Source of the DNA: Micavibrio sp.
GTDB lineage: Bacteria > Pseudomonadota > Alphaproteobacteria > Micavibrionales > Micavibrionaceae
Direction of reading: 5' to 3'
Length of the DNA stretch: 64,000 nt
NCBI GenBank assembly: GCA_012960155.1
Contig: DUBU01000021.1
Location: 23,519-87,518 of the forward strand
Part shown: in pieces, positions 1 through 9,280 of the stretch
Position numbering within the stretch: position 1 is the first letter of the stretch
Layout of the letters: the number at the start of each line of letters is the position of its first letter
Translations under genes and position numbers: made by a program
Notes under the pieces: generated by a model
The model's input: the letters and a program-made list of their open reading frames with translations, nothing else
Told to the model about the DNA's origin: nothing
Database searches by the model: none

Positions 1-633
1 TGCACTCTCGCACATCGTAACAGCAAAGGGCAGCAACGTGTATTTCAGCAGCGTATCCTCCAGCATATCACTAGGGCCGCTATGGCTGGTGTTCATCTGT
101 ACGCAGGCGTGTTTGACGGGGTACGGCACAGCCTCACGCCATGCATGGCGCTTGAACGCCTGCATCATAAGGCTCGCACGCTGCCCCCACTCAGGATCAT
201 CATCATAGGCGGGCGTGGTGTACGCGATCAAATCTTCATCGGAAATATGGTTGATAACGCCAACAGGTAGTATTTTGATACCTTGATCTTTGGCCAGCAT
301 AGCCAGCTCGCTCTGAAAATCAGCCATCGTTCTGAACGCCGCACCTGATTGATCCAGACGCATAGGATTCATTTTAAACTCGAGCATATGCGGCGGCGGT
401 TCGGCTGAAATATCAATATCAGCGAAGGCATCTTGTTTTAAAATACGACGTACGCCCTTTACAAAAGCAATATGCGCATCACCTGAAATCGGCCTTAAGC
501 TGTCTTCGGCAACTAAAAACAGCTCAACCTCAGGCCCCCACTCCGCATCAGGGTTACCTGAAGGACGCTCTAGAATACGGATCAAATCTTCAGGCCCGTT
601 TACCAGCTGATTATCGACTTTGACTGTTGACAT
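1..633 (-). CDS. Glutamate-cysteine ligase-like protein, 3' part cut by window edge
   Basis: The reading frame is open from an ATG at 633 to the window edge, giving 211 residues of the N-terminal part. Translation shows WGPEVELFLV near residue 32, then EPPPHMLEFKMNP and VQMNTSHSG. This order (acidic strand, E-x-LE strand, Q-x-N strand) is the core of the glutamate-cysteine ligase / carboxylate-amine ligase fold. Glutamate-cysteine ligase joins Glu and Cys in the first step of glutathione synthesis in the cytoplasm. In many alphaproteobacteria a gshA gene follows rsmE, as here (54-bp gap, same strand), which supports the call. The C-terminal half is not visible, so another ATP-dependent amine ligase remains possible. 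Confidence 0.5.
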   Translation of the reverse strand, partial: MSTVKVDNQLVNGPEDLIRILERPSGNPDAEWGPEVELFLVAEDSLRPISGDAHIAFVKGVRRILKQDAFADIDISAEPPPHMLEFKMNPMRLDQSGAAFRTMADFQSELAMLAKDQGIKILPVGVINHISDEDLIAYTTPAYDDDPEWGQRASLMMQAFKRHAWREAVPYPVKHACVQMNTSHSGPSDMLEDTLLKYTLLPFAVTMCESA

Positions 634-686
634 AAAATTACCATTAAAAAATTAAGCGCCACAGTATTCAATTTTGGGAAGTTTTG

Positions 687-1400
687 TCAAAAACTATTCT
701 GAATAACGGATAGTGAATAAAGGGCAGCGGTCTCCGCGCGCATAATTGTTGCCCCCAGCGACACAGCGACAATAAAGGAATACGCCTTGATCAACGTAAC
801 CTCATCCGCATCAAACCCGCCCTCAGGGCCGATTAAAACGGCACGTACACCCTGCTCTACTTCACCGAGCATCGGGTAGTCGCCGCGCTCTAAACAAGCA
901 GCTACAGGTACAGATTTATCCCAGCCTGACAGGAAGTTTTTCAAAGATTGTATGGGTAACATCTCGGGTATTTCCAATCGTTCACTTTGTTCGCAAGCTT
1001 CAACGATCTGGGCAAAAATTCGTTCCTCGTTCAGTTTACGAACTTCGGTATGATTGGTCACAACAGGATGTAAATGTGTAGCGCCCAGCTCAACCGCCTT
1101 TTCAATCATGAAATCCATACGCTGCTTTTTGATCGGCGCGAAAATCAAATGAAGCTCACGCTTCTCTTCTGGTTGTTCATGCAATTGTTCGCTCAGATCA
1201 ATGGTAACTTCACGTTTAGACAGGCTTGAAATACGCCCGCCCCATTCACCATCACGCCCGTTAAAAACACGCAAATTATCACCCACATTACGGCGCATAA
1301 CATTGGCCAGATAATGGCTTTGCGCCTTATCCAGTGTAATAGTGCCGCCTGCCGACATTGGGGTATCGACATAAAGGCGCGGGGTCTTTATAAAATCCAT
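687..1400 (-). CDS. rsmE: 16S rRNA (uracil-1498-N3)-methyltransferase RsmE
   Basis: A 237-residue SPOUT methyltransferase that methylates N3 of U1498 in 16S rRNA using SAM. It begins with a PUA-like RNA-binding part (LYVDTPM, then SHYLANVMR and VFNGRDGEW). It ends with the knotted SAM site: VLIGPEGGF, then VSLGATIMRAETAAL, both family hallmarks. I place the start at the ATG at 1400 (MDFIKTPRLYV). In-frame starts at 1409 and 1445 only add residues not typical of the family and would overlap ubiA. It lies upstream of the gshA-like gene on the same strand and head to head with ubiA, the usual alphaproteobacterial arrangement. Confidence 0.93.
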   Translation of the reverse strand: MDFIKTPRLYVDTPMSAGGTITLDKAQSHYLANVMRRNVGDNLRVFNGRDGEWGGRISSLSKREVTIDLSEQLHEQPEEKRELHLIFAPIKKQRMDFMIEKAVELGATHLHPVVTNHTEVRKLNEERIFAQIVEACEQSERLEIPEMLPIQSLKNFLSGWDKSVPVAACLERGDYPMLGEVEQGVRAVLIGPEGGFDADEVTLIKAYSFIVAVSLGATIMRAETAALYSLSVIQNSF

Positions 1401-1407
1401 TGAAACC

Positions 1408-2328
1408 ATGACACATGATAAAGCGCAAAACTTCACGGATATCAAGAAAAATGCCGGATGGCTGAAAATGCTCCCGGCGTTTTTGCAGCCCTATGCGCTG
1501 CTCATGCGGCTGGATCGCCCGATCGGATCATGGCTTTTATTGCTGCCCGGTCTTTGGTCAATTGCCCTGGCCTCTGGCGGCATTACTGGGTTCACCCCTG
1601 AAATTGCGATGATCTTTGTCCTGTTTTGCATTGGCGCCATCATAATGCGCGGCGCAGGCTGTGTGATTAATGATTTATGGGATCGCAATCTGGATAAAAT
1701 GGTCGAACGTACAGCGCAGCGCCCCTTGGCCGCGGGCACAATCAGTCCGAAACAAGCACTGGCCTTTTTAGGGTTTCTTCTACTGCTCGGCCTCATGATC
1801 CTTCTACAGCTAAATTTCATGGCAATATTACTCGGCGTACTGACAATCCCCCTCATCGCGTCCTACCCGCTGATGAAACGCATTACATGGTGGCCGCAGC
1901 TGTTTTTAGGCATCACCTTTAACTTTGGCGCACTTATTGGCTGGGCTTCGATTAACGAAACAGTATCGTTGTCTGCCCTCACCCTATATATCGCAGGCAT
2001 CTTCTGGACATTGGGGTATGACACTATCTACGCCCATCAGGATATGGAAGACGATATCAAAGTCGGCATTAAATCAGCAGCCCTGAAACTCGGCCAGAAT
2101 AGCCGCAAAGGCATTGCCTGTTTTTACGCCGTAGCCTTCGCGCTGATTGCCATTGCCTTTACAATGGCGCATGCAGGCGCTCTGTCACTGATCGCTTTGG
2201 CAGCCGCAGGCTACCACCTCTGGCATCAAATCAAGAATTGGCAGCCCGAAAGTCAAGAAAGCTCGCTCGCGACATTTAAATCCAACCGCAATTTCGGCCT
2301 GTTGGTATTGTGCGCCGCGTTAATATGA
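1408..2328 (+). CDS. ubiA: 4-hydroxybenzoate polyprenyltransferase UbiA
   Basis: An inner-membrane prenyltransferase of 306 residues that attaches the polyprenyl tail to 4-hydroxybenzoate in ubiquinone synthesis. The first Asp-rich motif is NDLWDRNLD (about residue 88) and the second is YDTIYAHQDMEDD (about residue 205). Both bind Mg-diphosphate. About eight hydrophobic helices and the closing KSNRNFGLL are typical of the family. An alternative start at 1468 (MLPAFLQPYALL) would still leave a full domain. The start is only 8 bp from the divergent rsmE start, so promoters for both genes must lie inside coding sequence. The ubiquinone made here would feed the oxidase encoded at 22-31 kb. Confidence 0.93.
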   Translation: MTHDKAQNFTDIKKNAGWLKMLPAFLQPYALLMRLDRPIGSWLLLLPGLWSIALASGGITGFTPEIAMIFVLFCIGAIIMRGAGCVINDLWDRNLDKMVERTAQRPLAAGTISPKQALAFLGFLLLLGLMILLQLNFMAILLGVLTIPLIASYPLMKRITWWPQLFLGITFNFGALIGWASINETVSLSALTLYIAGIFWTLGYDTIYAHQDMEDDIKVGIKSAALKLGQNSRKGIACFYAVAFALIAIAFTMAHAGALSLIALAAAGYHLWHQIKNWQPESQESSLATFKSNRNFGLLVLCAALI

Positions 2329-2333
2329 AAACC

Positions 2334-2362
2334 TTGACAACCCCCTGAGGAATATCTTTAAC
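2334..2362 (+). promoter_or_regulatory. Candidate sigma-70 promoter for the 2408 gene
   Basis: TTGACA at 2334-2339 is followed after 17 bp by TTTAAC at 2357-2362. The -35 box matches consensus exactly and the -10 box in four of six positions. It begins just after the ubiA stop and lies about 45 bp before the downstream start. Confidence 0.45.
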
Positions 2363-2407
2363 TATCTTCCTAAGTTGAACATTGGGAATACATTTAGGGA
2401 GATATTT

Positions 2408-3025
2408 ATGCAGTCTAGAACTGACAGCACCGCTTTTTCTTTGCCGGAAACATTTATGGAACAGGTCAAACAGGCACGCCGCGCCGCGATGGAAGCCGGT
2501 ATGCGCCATGTATCATATCAGGTTGAATATCTGCTCCCTGATAACCCGCATATTATTGGCCTACCCTTCATACATTACATCGAAAGCGACTTTTTCTCTG
2601 TCGGCGAAGACCTGCGTAAACGTATCGATGATTTAATGGCACGAAGCACAACGCTTCTGGACGAAGAAACAGCCAACCAGCTCGCCAAAGAATACGCGCA
2701 GCTCGGCGAAGACATGAAAACGCACTTACAGCGCGTTCAGAACACGCCCGAAGATTTCATCTTGCCCTTTAAAGGCCTGACATCAACACAGCGCCACGAA
2801 GCCATTGCCGAAGTACCGCTGCAAAAACTGCGCAACTTCCTGCAATTCTGGGAACGTGAAATTGATGGCCCGCTGGAACAAGTCACCGTTAGCATGAAAA
2901 AACTGCCTGAAAGTGATATGAGCCGCGCCTTCTTGAACGCCTCAAACGCAGCACCGTCAGCTGAAGTACAAACGCGCGTCAAAGGACTGGTCGGTATTAA
3001 ACCGAAAAAGCTGATCATGAACTAA
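2408..3025 (+). CDS. Hypothetical helical protein, 205 aa
   Basis: I do not recognise this protein. It is soluble, charged and probably mostly helical, with no signal peptide or membrane segment. The middle contains the runs LRKRIDDLMARSTTLLDEE and LAKEYAQLGEDMKTHLQ, which could form a coiled coil. The start at 2408 is favoured because AGGGAGAT lies just upstream; a longer frame opens at 2375 but has no such site. The gene stands alone with its own candidate promoter and a strong terminator behind it. The base composition does not differ visibly from its neighbours. Confidence 0.75.
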   Translation: MQSRTDSTAFSLPETFMEQVKQARRAAMEAGMRHVSYQVEYLLPDNPHIIGLPFIHYIESDFFSVGEDLRKRIDDLMARSTTLLDEETANQLAKEYAQLGEDMKTHLQRVQNTPEDFILPFKGLTSTQRHEAIAEVPLQKLRNFLQFWEREIDGPLEQVTVSMKKLPESDMSRAFLNASNAAPSAEVQTRVKGLVGIKPKKLIMN

Positions 3026-3041
3026 GCAAAAAACGAATTTT

Positions 3042-3082
3042 AAAAAGGGGCATCCACATAATCAGCGGATGCCCCTTTTTTA
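3042..3082. terminator. Bidirectional rho-independent terminator
   Basis: GGGGCATCC (3047-3055) pairs perfectly with GGATGCCCC (3067-3075). An A run lies before the stem and a T run after it. It sits between the convergent stops of the 2408 gene and NAD-GDH, so it can serve both. Confidence 0.88.
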
Positions 3083-3094
3083 ATGCATAAAGCT

Positions 3095-6000
3095 CTAACG
3101 TTCGTAAAGCTGGCGAATGCGCTGCTCGGCAATCAACAGCATCGGAATATCTGTCGCGCCCGCCTTCTGGATTTCATTCAGCAGGGAGTCAACAAACACA
3201 GACTGACTTGCAAACTCATCCATCCAGCGCTGGATCACATCCTGACCTGAAATATTCTTATCGGATTTACCTTTAAGCTTCATGTCTTGCAGAATGCGAT
3301 CCGTCAAGCCTACCTGACAGCTATAGAGCTGAGATAGCAAGCTATCCACGGCCTCTGCCGCCCACTGGCTATCGATATTCAAATGACGGGCCTGACGACG
3401 CAGCCAATCCAGTCTGAAATGACTACCTGCCGCAAAATACACGCGCGCCGTCAAAGTCTGGTCAACGTCACGTTCCATCGACAATTTGATGATATCAAAT
3501 GACGCGCCCATCTTCGGCGTCACGGAAATATGATGCGCCAGATCTTCAGGCAGACCATCATTTATCGCCGCTTCCTTACGACGGTTCATGCTATACGCCA
3601 TTTTCTCAGGCACAACCTTATCCATGTTCTTGTAAAGCGTCGCCACACCCTTGCCAAAATCATTGATGTCCTTGATGACATCAGGCTTACGGCCCAATTT
3701 CATCAAGATCCAGATTGTCTCACGTTCCATCATGCGGGCAATTTCCTGCATAGAACGCAGCTGCACTTCTGCGGGAACCTTACCGTCTTGCTTCTCGATA
3801 TCATCCCAGAAACTGCGAATATCAAAGGCTTCACGAACGACCAGATAGGCCAAAGCCACATCACCGCAGCTGGCACCGGTCTTGTTCATGATCTTCTTGA
3901 TAAAGGTTGGCCCCATACGGTTTACAAGTGAACTTGCCAATGTCGTTGCCACAATCTCGCGGCGCAGACGGTGGGATAGGATTTCCTCACGATATTTATC
4001 ACGCAAACGCTCGGGAAAATAAGCCAGCAGCCAGTAATCCTGCATCTCCGGCATATCAGGAATATCCGTTTTCAGCATATCCTTGGAGAACAGGATTTTC
4101 GAGTAAGCCTGAATAATACTCAGCTCAGGTCTTGTCAGACCATGACCTTCGGAAAGACGCTTCTCGATCTCTTCACGACTTGGCAGACCTTCAACCTCGC
4201 GGCTGATGCCATGATCACGTTCCAGATCGTCAATAAAATCGGCGTGCATTTCCAGATCTTTGGCGGCTGTACGTTCCATCAAACTAATAGCCTGCGCCTG
4301 CTGATAATTATTACGCAGCACCAGATGCGCGATATCATCCGTCATTTTTTCAAGCAGCTGATCACGCTTTTTCAGTGTCATCTTATGCTTGTCATGACTC
4401 ATCACCTCGGTCATCAAAATCTTGATATTTACCTCATGGTCAGATGAATCAACGCCGCCCGCATTATCAATAAAGTCCGCATTCACCTTACCGCCTTTTT
4501 CGGCGTAATTAATGCGGCCTGCCTGCGTCACAGCAAGGTTTGCACCTTCACCAAGAACATGGGCACGTACTTCTTCAGCATTAATACGGATCGCATCATT
4601 GGCCTTATCGCCCACCATTTCATGGGTTTCTTCCTTGGCCTTGATATAGGTACCGATACCACCGAACCACAGCAAATCCGTACGTGCCTTCAGCATCGCT
4701 TTCATAAGCTCTGACGGCGGTACTTTCTCGCTCTGAATATCAAAACGCTTCATAATCTCAGGCGTCAGAGTCAGGCTCTTATCACTGCGATTATAAATAC
4801 GACCACCTTTGGAAAGCTTCTTCTCGTCATAATCGCCCCAGCCGCTCACAGCTTCGAATAAACGCTTACGCTCTTTAAAGCTGCTAGCCGCATCAGGTTC
4901 AGGATCACAGAAAATATGCAGGTGGTTAAACGCACCTACCAGACGGATATGCTCAGACAATAACATACCGTTACCGAACACATCACCGCCCATGTCACCG
5001 ACACCGATAACATCGAAATCTTTGCTCTGCGTATCGTGATTCATTTCACGGAAGTGGCGCTTTACAGATTCCCACGCGCCGCGCGCTGTAATACCCATTT
5101 CCTTGTGGTCATAACCGGCACTGCCGCCTGATGCGAACGCATCATCCAGCCAGAAACCGTATTCTTGTGACAGACCATTCGCGATATCAGAGAACGTCGC
5201 CGTCCCTTTGTCAGCCGCCACAACCAGATAAGGATCATCACCGTCATGACGCACCACATTCTTTGGCGGCACAACTTTCTTGCCCTTGCGGTTATCTGTA
5301 ATATCCAAAAGACCACTAATGAAACGCTTGTAACATGCCACGCCTTCATCATATTGCGCCTTACGATCACCATTAAGCGGCGGGCGCTTAACCACAAAAC
5401 CGCCTTTGGCGCCCATAGGCACAATCACGGAGTTCTTCACCTGCTGTGCTTTCATCAAGCCCAGAACTTCTGTACGGAAATCTTCATGACGATCGGACCA
5501 GCGAATACCGCCGCGGGCGATAACATCGCCACGCAAATGGATACCTTCCACGCGTGGTGAATATACAAAAATCTCGCGGTAAGGTACGGGCTTTGGCAAA
5601 TCTTTAATCTTCGCGCTGTTCATCTTCACAGCCAGATATGTCTTCGGCTCGCCGTTCTCATCCAACTGATAGAAGTTTGTGCGTAATGTCGCCATTACCA
5701 GATTGGTCAGACTGCGCAAAATACGATCTTCGTCCAGTGACGCCACAGCTTCCAGAGCTTGCTCAATACTATTTTGCAGTTTCTCGGTTGCCTTCTCCAT
5801 ATCATCCTGGTTTGCAGGATCATGGCGTGCCTTGAACAGATCGATAATCATCTGCGCGATATTAGCATTGTTGTTCAAAGCCTGCGCAATATAACGATGA
5901 CCAAAGCTTGACCCCATCTGGCGCATATAACGCACATAGGTGCGCAAGATCATGACAGAACGCCAGTCCATCTTGGCATTCAAAATGAGTGCATTAAGCG

Positions 6001-7927
6001 AGTCATTTTCTACCGCATCGGCCCAGATTTTTTGAAGTGCTTCTTCAAAATGACGTTTCACAGCATCAATGTCAGTAATTTCAGTGCCGTGACTTTGCGT
6101 CATCATAAAATCATGAATCCACACAGACGCTTTCGTGTCAGCTGGCTTGATTTCAAAAGGCATTTCAGATTCAACGCGCAGTCCCATATTTTCAAGCGTA
6201 GGCAGAATGGCAGACAACCCGACCGGGGCGCCTTTCTTGTAAACTTTCAAGCGGATTTCATTACCGACGCATGTTTTGCATTTATACAAATCAAGTGCCA
6301 GCGTGCCTTGCAGTGCCTCTTCAACCTTATAAAGATCAAAGATCGCCTGACGCGGCTCATAGTGTTCACGATAGCCAACAGGGAATGCGTCACCATATTT
6401 CATGACCAGCATACCGATCGTATCCTGATCCTCATGACCATCTGCCAGCATCGCATCATGTAAACGCTCGCCCCACAAACGACCTGCTTCCTGAAGCTTG
6501 GCTTCAATCGCGGCGACATCATATTTTTTCTTGTTCTTTTGGTCGACGTAAATGACGAACATGATCCGTGCCAACGGCGAGTCATCGAGATTCGTATAGA
6601 AGTCACCGATCGTACCCTCGAACGACTCTTCGAGTATTTCATGGATACGTAAACGAAGACGCGTGTCATAACGATCGCGCGGCACGTATACCAGACATGA
6701 TACATAACGACCAAACGGATCAGGCCTTGTGTACAGGGCAATGCGCTGCTGTTCTTGCAGGCGCATAATGCTAACCCCTGTTTCCAGTATCTGCTCTTCT
6801 GTCATCTGGAACAGCTCGTCACGCGGATATTTTTCCAGCACATGGCGCAGTGATTTAAAATCATGGCTGCCTTCGGTAAAGCGTGAATTCTGCATCACCT
6901 TTTCCGTACGACGGCGCAGCAGCGGCACATCCTGAATACTGCGTGAATATGTTACAGACGTAAACAAGCCGATAAACAGACATTCGCCGGTCACATTACC
7001 TTTTTCATCATATTGCTTCACGGCAACGGCATCCAATGGCACCGAACGGTGAACCGTAGAACGCTTATTCACCTTGGAAATAGAAAGCGGCGGCAAATTT
7101 TTGCGGTATTTTTGCAAGTCCGACGACAACCCACTTTGATCATCACTTAGATAAACAGGTGTTACCTGATCATGCAGCAAACCAAGGCTGGAGTTTTTAA
7201 CGATATCGCTTTTAACTTCGCCGTTCTTTTCAGAAAACTTATATTCACGGTAGCCCAGCAGCGTGAAGTTATCGCTATACAGATAGTCCAGGAATGACAG
7301 ATATTCTTTAACCTGATTGGTGCTGTACTTGCCTGTTGGCGCGTTTTTCAGCTTATCTTCACAGTCGCGCAGTTTCTGGCGCATCGTCTGCCAGTCACGC
7401 GTAGCAACGCGCACATCACCGATAATTTTCCGCAAACGCTCTTCCAGCTCATCTGCCGCTTGAACAGCCAGCGTGCCTTGCAATTCAATATGAATATGGG
7501 ATTGTCTGTAAGATGTCGGCTTATGCTCTTTATCAATATGCGAGAACTTACCGTTCTTTCCGACACTGACGCTAATCAGCGGATGTACCAGCAAATGGAT
7601 CAGTTTGTAATTATGCGTAATCTCTGCTGCGATTGAATCAACAAGAAACGCCATATCATCATTGATGATTTCGATCACCGTGTTCGGGTGCGCCGCCCCG
7701 CCACTTGGTTTTTCAGGAATAAAAATCTCGATCTGCGTCTCGCCGGGTTTACGCTTTTTGGATAGCGCTAGGTGCTTTTCCGCAGCCAGTGCCAGCATCG
7801 ACGGATCCATCATTTCCAGATCTTCGCGCGGCATGGATGTCGCAAAACATTCCAGAAATTCCTTTAATTCCGCAGTAGCTTTAGGGGGGAGAGCTTTCAG
7901 TGCAGTTTTGATAATTGATTGAGACAT
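3095..7927 (-). CDS. gdhB: NAD-specific glutamate dehydrogenase, large (about 180 kDa) class
   Basis: A 1610-residue protein of the very large NAD-GDH class, which deaminates glutamate to 2-oxoglutarate and ammonium, mainly in catabolism. The long N-terminal half carries regulatory (ACT-like) regions, including EIINDDMAFLVDSI near residue 90. The catalytic half contains ARGGIRWSDRHEDFRTEVLG and GAKGGFVVKRP (substrate-binding Gly and Lys), then GVGDMGGDVFGNGMLLS (nucleotide-binding part) and GEGANLAVTQ. I chose the ATG at 7927 (MSQSIIK). A 37-residue upstream extension in the same frame would run through the promoter and into the SRAP gene. It is monocistronic, with a promoter at 7965-7992 and a terminator at 3042-3082. 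Confidence 0.96.
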   Translation of the reverse strand: MSQSIIKTALKALPPKATAELKEFLECFATSMPREDLEMMDPSMLALAAEKHLALSKKRKPGETQIEIFIPEKPSGGAAHPNTVIEIINDDMAFLVDSIAAEITHNYKLIHLLVHPLISVSVGKNGKFSHIDKEHKPTSYRQSHIHIELQGTLAVQAADELEERLRKIIGDVRVATRDWQTMRQKLRDCEDKLKNAPTGKYSTNQVKEYLSFLDYLYSDNFTLLGYREYKFSEKNGEVKSDIVKNSSLGLLHDQVTPVYLSDDQSGLSSDLQKYRKNLPPLSISKVNKRSTVHRSVPLDAVAVKQYDEKGNVTGECLFIGLFTSVTYSRSIQDVPLLRRRTEKVMQNSRFTEGSHDFKSLRHVLEKYPRDELFQMTEEQILETGVSIMRLQEQQRIALYTRPDPFGRYVSCLVYVPRDRYDTRLRLRIHEILEESFEGTIGDFYTNLDDSPLARIMFVIYVDQKNKKKYDVAAIEAKLQEAGRLWGERLHDAMLADGHEDQDTIGMLVMKYGDAFPVGYREHYEPRQAIFDLYKVEEALQGTLALDLYKCKTCVGNEIRLKVYKKGAPVGLSAILPTLENMGLRVESEMPFEIKPADTKASVWIHDFMMTQSHGTEITDIDAVKRHFEEALQKIWADAVENDSLNALILNAKMDWRSVMILRTYVRYMRQMGSSFGHRYIAQALNNNANIAQMIIDLFKARHDPANQDDMEKATEKLQNSIEQALEAVASLDEDRILRSLTNLVMATLRTNFYQLDENGEPKTYLAVKMNSAKIKDLPKPVPYREIFVYSPRVEGIHLRGDVIARGGIRWSDRHEDFRTEVLGLMKAQQVKNSVIVPMGAKGGFVVKRPPLNGDRKAQYDEGVACYKRFISGLLDITDNRKGKKVVPPKNVVRHDGDDPYLVVAADKGTATFSDIANGLSQEYGFWLDDAFASGGSAGYDHKEMGITARGAWESVKRHFREMNHDTQSKDFDVIGVGDMGGDVFGNGMLLSEHIRLVGAFNHLHIFCDPEPDAASSFKERKRLFEAVSGWGDYDEKKLSKGGRIYNRSDKSLTLTPEIMKRFDIQSEKVPPSELMKAMLKARTDLLWFGGIGTYIKAKEETHEMVGDKANDAIRINAEEVRAHVLGEGANLAVTQAGRINYAEKGGKVNADFIDNAGGVDSSDHEVNIKILMTEVMSHDKHKMTLKKRDQLLEKMTDDIAHLVLRNNYQQAQAISLMERTAAKDLEMHADFIDDLERDHGISREVEGLPSREEIEKRLSEGHGLTRPELSIIQAYSKILFSKDMLKTDIPDMPEMQDYWLLAYFPERLRDKYREEILSHRLRREIVATTLASSLVNRMGPTFIKKIMNKTGASCGDVALAYLVVREAFDIRSFWDDIEKQDGKVPAEVQLRSMQEIARMMERETIWILMKLGRKPDVIKDINDFGKGVATLYKNMDKVVPEKMAYSMNRRKEAAINDGLPEDLAHHISVTPKMGASFDIIKLSMERDVDQTLTARVYFAAGSHFRLDWLRRQARHLNIDSQWAAEAVDSLLSQLYSCQVGLTDRILQDMKLKGKSDKNISGQDVIQRWMDEFASQSVFVDSLLNEIQKAGATDIPMLLIAEQRIRQLYER

Positions 7928-7950
7928 AGTAGTTACTTTTTCCCGTCGAT

Positions 7951-7977
7951 ACGTTAGGCTCGGATATATAACGTTAG
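7951..7977. repeat. Direct repeat ACGTTAG x2, candidate operator
   Basis: ACGTTAG occurs at 7951-7957 and again at 7971-7977, exactly 20 bp apart, about two helical turns. The upstream copy lies in the spacer of the candidate gdh promoter and the other near its expected transcription start. The layout suits a repressor dimer bound to one DNA face. No cognate regulator can be named. Confidence 0.35.
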
Positions 7978-7992
7978 TCCTAAATATTTCAA
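7965..7992 (-). promoter_or_regulatory. Candidate sigma-70 promoter of NAD-GDH
   Basis: On the minus strand TTGAAA (7992-7987) is separated by 16 bp from TATATA (7970-7965). Both boxes are close to consensus and lie 38-65 bp upstream of the gdh start, in the 80-bp divergent gap shared with the SRAP gene. Confidence 0.5.
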
Positions 7993-8007
7993 CCAGCAAG
8001 TGACAAG

Positions 8008-8676
8008 ATGTGTGGAAGATACACTCTTTATGACGCACCGCATAAATTAAAAGACCTTTTTGGCACGGGAAACCTTCCTAACTTTGGCGCACGGTACAAT
8101 GCTGCACCGCTCCAAGAAATGCCTGTCATTGTCAAAAATAAAATGGGTATCGCGCGTTGGGGCTTCTTGCCGCCATGGGCGCACGAAGATGACCACGGGT
8201 TATGCGCCAAAATGATCAATGCCCGTAGTGAAACTGTCGCAGATAAACCAAGCTTCATTGAAAGCTGGCAAAAAGGCCGCCGCTGCCTGATTCCCGCCAA
8301 TGGCTATTACGAGTGGCAAAAGGACGAAACTTCAAAACAAAAGCAGCCTTATTATATAACCAGCAGCCGCCATGACTGCTTTGCCTTTGCAGGCTTATGG
8401 TCAAAACACAATGACCTTGTGACCTTTACGATACTAACCAAAGAAGCCGACGCCGCCATTGCACATTTACACCATCGTATGCCCATAATGCTGTCGCCCG
8501 ATGAAAAAGAAGATTGGTTTACCGCAAACACAGAAGGCGCGGCCGCCATCATACAATCGGCACATGGTAAAGACTTGGTGTTTCACCCAGTATCTGATGA
8601 TGTCGGGAAAGTTGCCAATGACAGTGAAGCGCCCATCGCGCCTGTCACGATCATGCAGCAGCAAACTATGTTTTAA
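8008..8676 (+). CDS. SOS response-associated peptidase (SRAP, YedK/HMCES family)
   Basis: A 222-residue SRAP protein. The family forms a thiazolidine DNA-protein crosslink with abasic sites in single-stranded DNA and shields them during replication. The initiator Met is followed directly by the catalytic Cys2 (MCGRYTLYD). Asn71 (INARSET), Glu102 (YYEWQ) and His156 (HHRMPIM) complete the active site, and the WGFLPPW motif is present, so the protein should be active. It is divergent from NAD-GDH. Its 3' end overlaps the convergent methyltransferase gene by 11 bp. No LexA box was recognised upstream. Confidence 0.93.
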   Translation: MCGRYTLYDAPHKLKDLFGTGNLPNFGARYNAAPLQEMPVIVKNKMGIARWGFLPPWAHEDDHGLCAKMINARSETVADKPSFIESWQKGRRCLIPANGYYEWQKDETSKQKQPYYITSSRHDCFAFAGLWSKHNDLVTFTILTKEADAAIAHLHHRMPIMLSPDEKEDWFTANTEGAAAIIQSAHGKDLVFHPVSDDVGKVANDSEAPIAPVTIMQQQTMF

Positions 8677-9274
8677 GATGATAAATCTGTAGCCGCCAGA
8701 AGCGATCAGGACGTAAAATCTCTTCATCGGCTATTGTAAAATAATGCCCGAGCACACTGCGCAAAGCCTCTGAAGAGTAACCTTTACTAAATGACTCCTG
8801 CTTTCTCCGCCAATACAGCGCCGCAGCCTTCATGGCCAAACCATCCAAGGCAAAATCACACAGAAATATGTCGCTGCAGCCTTGAGCCTTACTGTAAGAA
8901 GACAGCTGCTGGATAAAGGCGCCGGGGTCATCAAGATGATGCAAGACATTCAAACAGATCACAGCATTCGGCAACGTACGTATCAGGGAAAAATCATTGA
9001 TATCGCCTTGCGTTAAAACGGCGGACGGCCCCTGACGGTAGGCTTGCTCCAACATTTCCCGGCTGGCATCTATGCCCTGCAACATCGCCATCGGAAAACG
9101 CGCATGAATTAACGATAGCAGTTTACCCGTCCCGCAACCCAAATCCAGAACGGACGCAGGACGATCCAAACGTTGCATCACCCAGCCATGAACGAGATTT
9201 GAAAATTTACCCCAGCGTTTATCGTAGCTCTCCGCAAGCGCACGATAATCATCCTGAACGGCATTTATGATCAT
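8666..9274 (-). CDS. Class I SAM-dependent methyltransferase
   Basis: A 202-residue methyltransferase. Motif I is VLDLGCGTGKLL (about residue 41), followed by an acidic strand end (GIDASREML) and motif IV-like AVICLNVLHHLDD, typical of small-molecule or ubiE/bioC-like enzymes. The substrate cannot be read from the sequence. It follows ptsN with a 6-bp gap and is probably co-transcribed as the last gene of the rpoN-hpf-ptsN strand. Confidence 0.82.
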   Translation of the reverse strand: MIINAVQDDYRALAESYDKRWGKFSNLVHGWVMQRLDRPASVLDLGCGTGKLLSLIHARFPMAMLQGIDASREMLEQAYRQGPSAVLTQGDINDFSLIRTLPNAVICLNVLHHLDDPGAFIQQLSSYSKAQGCSDIFLCDFALDGLAMKAAALYWRRKQESFSKGYSSEALRSVLGHYFTIADEEILRPDRFWRLQIYHLKT

Positions 9275-9280
9275 GAAGGA

